This document shows, piece by piece, positions 63,506-64,000 of a DNA stretch of 64,000 nt (its first letter is position 1; each line of letters opens with the position of its first letter). The notes beneath the pieces are model-generated. The model searched no databases, had not been told where the DNA came from, and saw only the letters and a list, made by a program, of their open reading frames with translations. Both the position numbers and the translations under genes were made by a program. Source of the stretch: Paraescarpia echinospica. Its lineage: Eukaryota > Annelida > Polychaeta > Sabellida > Siboglinidae. The stretch is taken from assembly GCA_020002185.1 (NCBI GenBank), contig CM034533.1, positions 45,336,562 to 45,400,561 on the forward strand. The letters run 5' to 3'.

Positions 63506-64000
63506 TTGACCGGTACCTAGCTCTCGTGATGCAGTGTGGTGGACGAGGGCGTAGTAAAGGAGGAACAAAGTAGGCTAGTAGGCTTGAGGTGCGAAGTGTG
63601 CGTTCGCACGACTCCGCTGAACCAAAAAAATCCGCCTGAAGTAAGAGTTCTGTTTGGCGCAGTTGGAGGTCTTTGTGAACATGAACGGGGCCGGGTGGAT
63701 TCAGTTGGAGGTGTAAGAACGCACCTCTAAACAAACAAACTACGGGCCTGCAGGGGAAGGTGCAATCAGGAATGACAGCTTGGAGGAGGGTGGAAGGGGT
63801 TGCAGAAATATACACACACGAGCGCGCACTCACGCGCCTCTCCGGCAGCTGATTCCGTCGGTCTTGATCGTGGAAACCAGGCACGCGCACGTCCAACAAA
63901 CATCCATGAAATCACAGTCATTACATCCAACCATCCTCACGCTCTCCTGGAGCGGATCCAGAGAGGGCAGTCTAAGGCGGGGGAGGAGGGGGGGGGGGCA
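63506..64000. repeat. G-rich interspersed repeat, window end
   Basis: Contains GCGCAGTTGGAGGTC, GATTCAGTTGGAGGTG and a terminal GCGGATCCAGAGAGGGCAGT plus G run, related to 60540-60970. Confidence 0.5.

Overview
This is animal (metazoan) nuclear DNA. Coding sequence occurs as short exons with GT-AG introns. The introns hold non-LTR retrotransposons, hAT and pogo-type DNA elements, a tRNA-derived SINE family, long CA/TA microsatellites and many minisatellites. The repeat mix suggests a marine invertebrate, but nothing here fixes the phylum.

The core is a head-to-tail pair of sodium-dependent phosphate transporter genes (PiT/SLC20, Pfam PHO4 fold), both on the minus strand. Copy B (45356 down to 28465) assembles without any break from 14 exons into 597 codons plus a stop. 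It keeps both halves of the PHO4 signature (GANDVANS in exon 1, GGNDVS in exon 12) and a roughly 200-residue polar loop between them. Copy A (18830 down to 3424) assembles from 12 exons into 488 codons plus a stop. Its membrane exons match B in phase and almost in length, it has one extra intron inside B's exon 3, and its central loop is much shorter. Intron phases agree at every shared junction, so the pair is a genomic duplication rather than a retrocopy.

Layout: 1-3.4 kb, a possible plus-strand terminal exon and a 79-bp tandem array. 3.4-18.8 kb, gene A, whose introns carry three decayed LINEs, a pogo-like MITE, a 42-bp minisatellite and large CA/TA tracts. 18.8-28.5 kb, intergenic: an 82-bp palindrome, a 44-bp array, and a dispersed repeat whose second copy was split first by a SINE and then by a hAT element. 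28.5-45.4 kb, gene B, with a 2.4-kb 37-bp minisatellite beside exon 6 and an inverted SINE pair in intron 7. 45.4-57 kb, mostly non-coding, with two DNA elements that have recognisable termini. 57-60.1 kb, a likely small minus-strand gene of unknown identity ending in an acidic tail. 60.1-64 kb, G-rich interspersed repeats and another SINE.

The two transporters would do the same job, Na+-coupled inorganic phosphate uptake at the plasma membrane. Their main difference is the cytosolic loop, which suggests different regulation rather than different chemistry. The most interesting structure is how closely repeats approach the splice sites: both genes carry a minisatellite abutting the exon 6 donor, and a LINE tail lies about 20 bases from the exon 7 acceptor of gene A.
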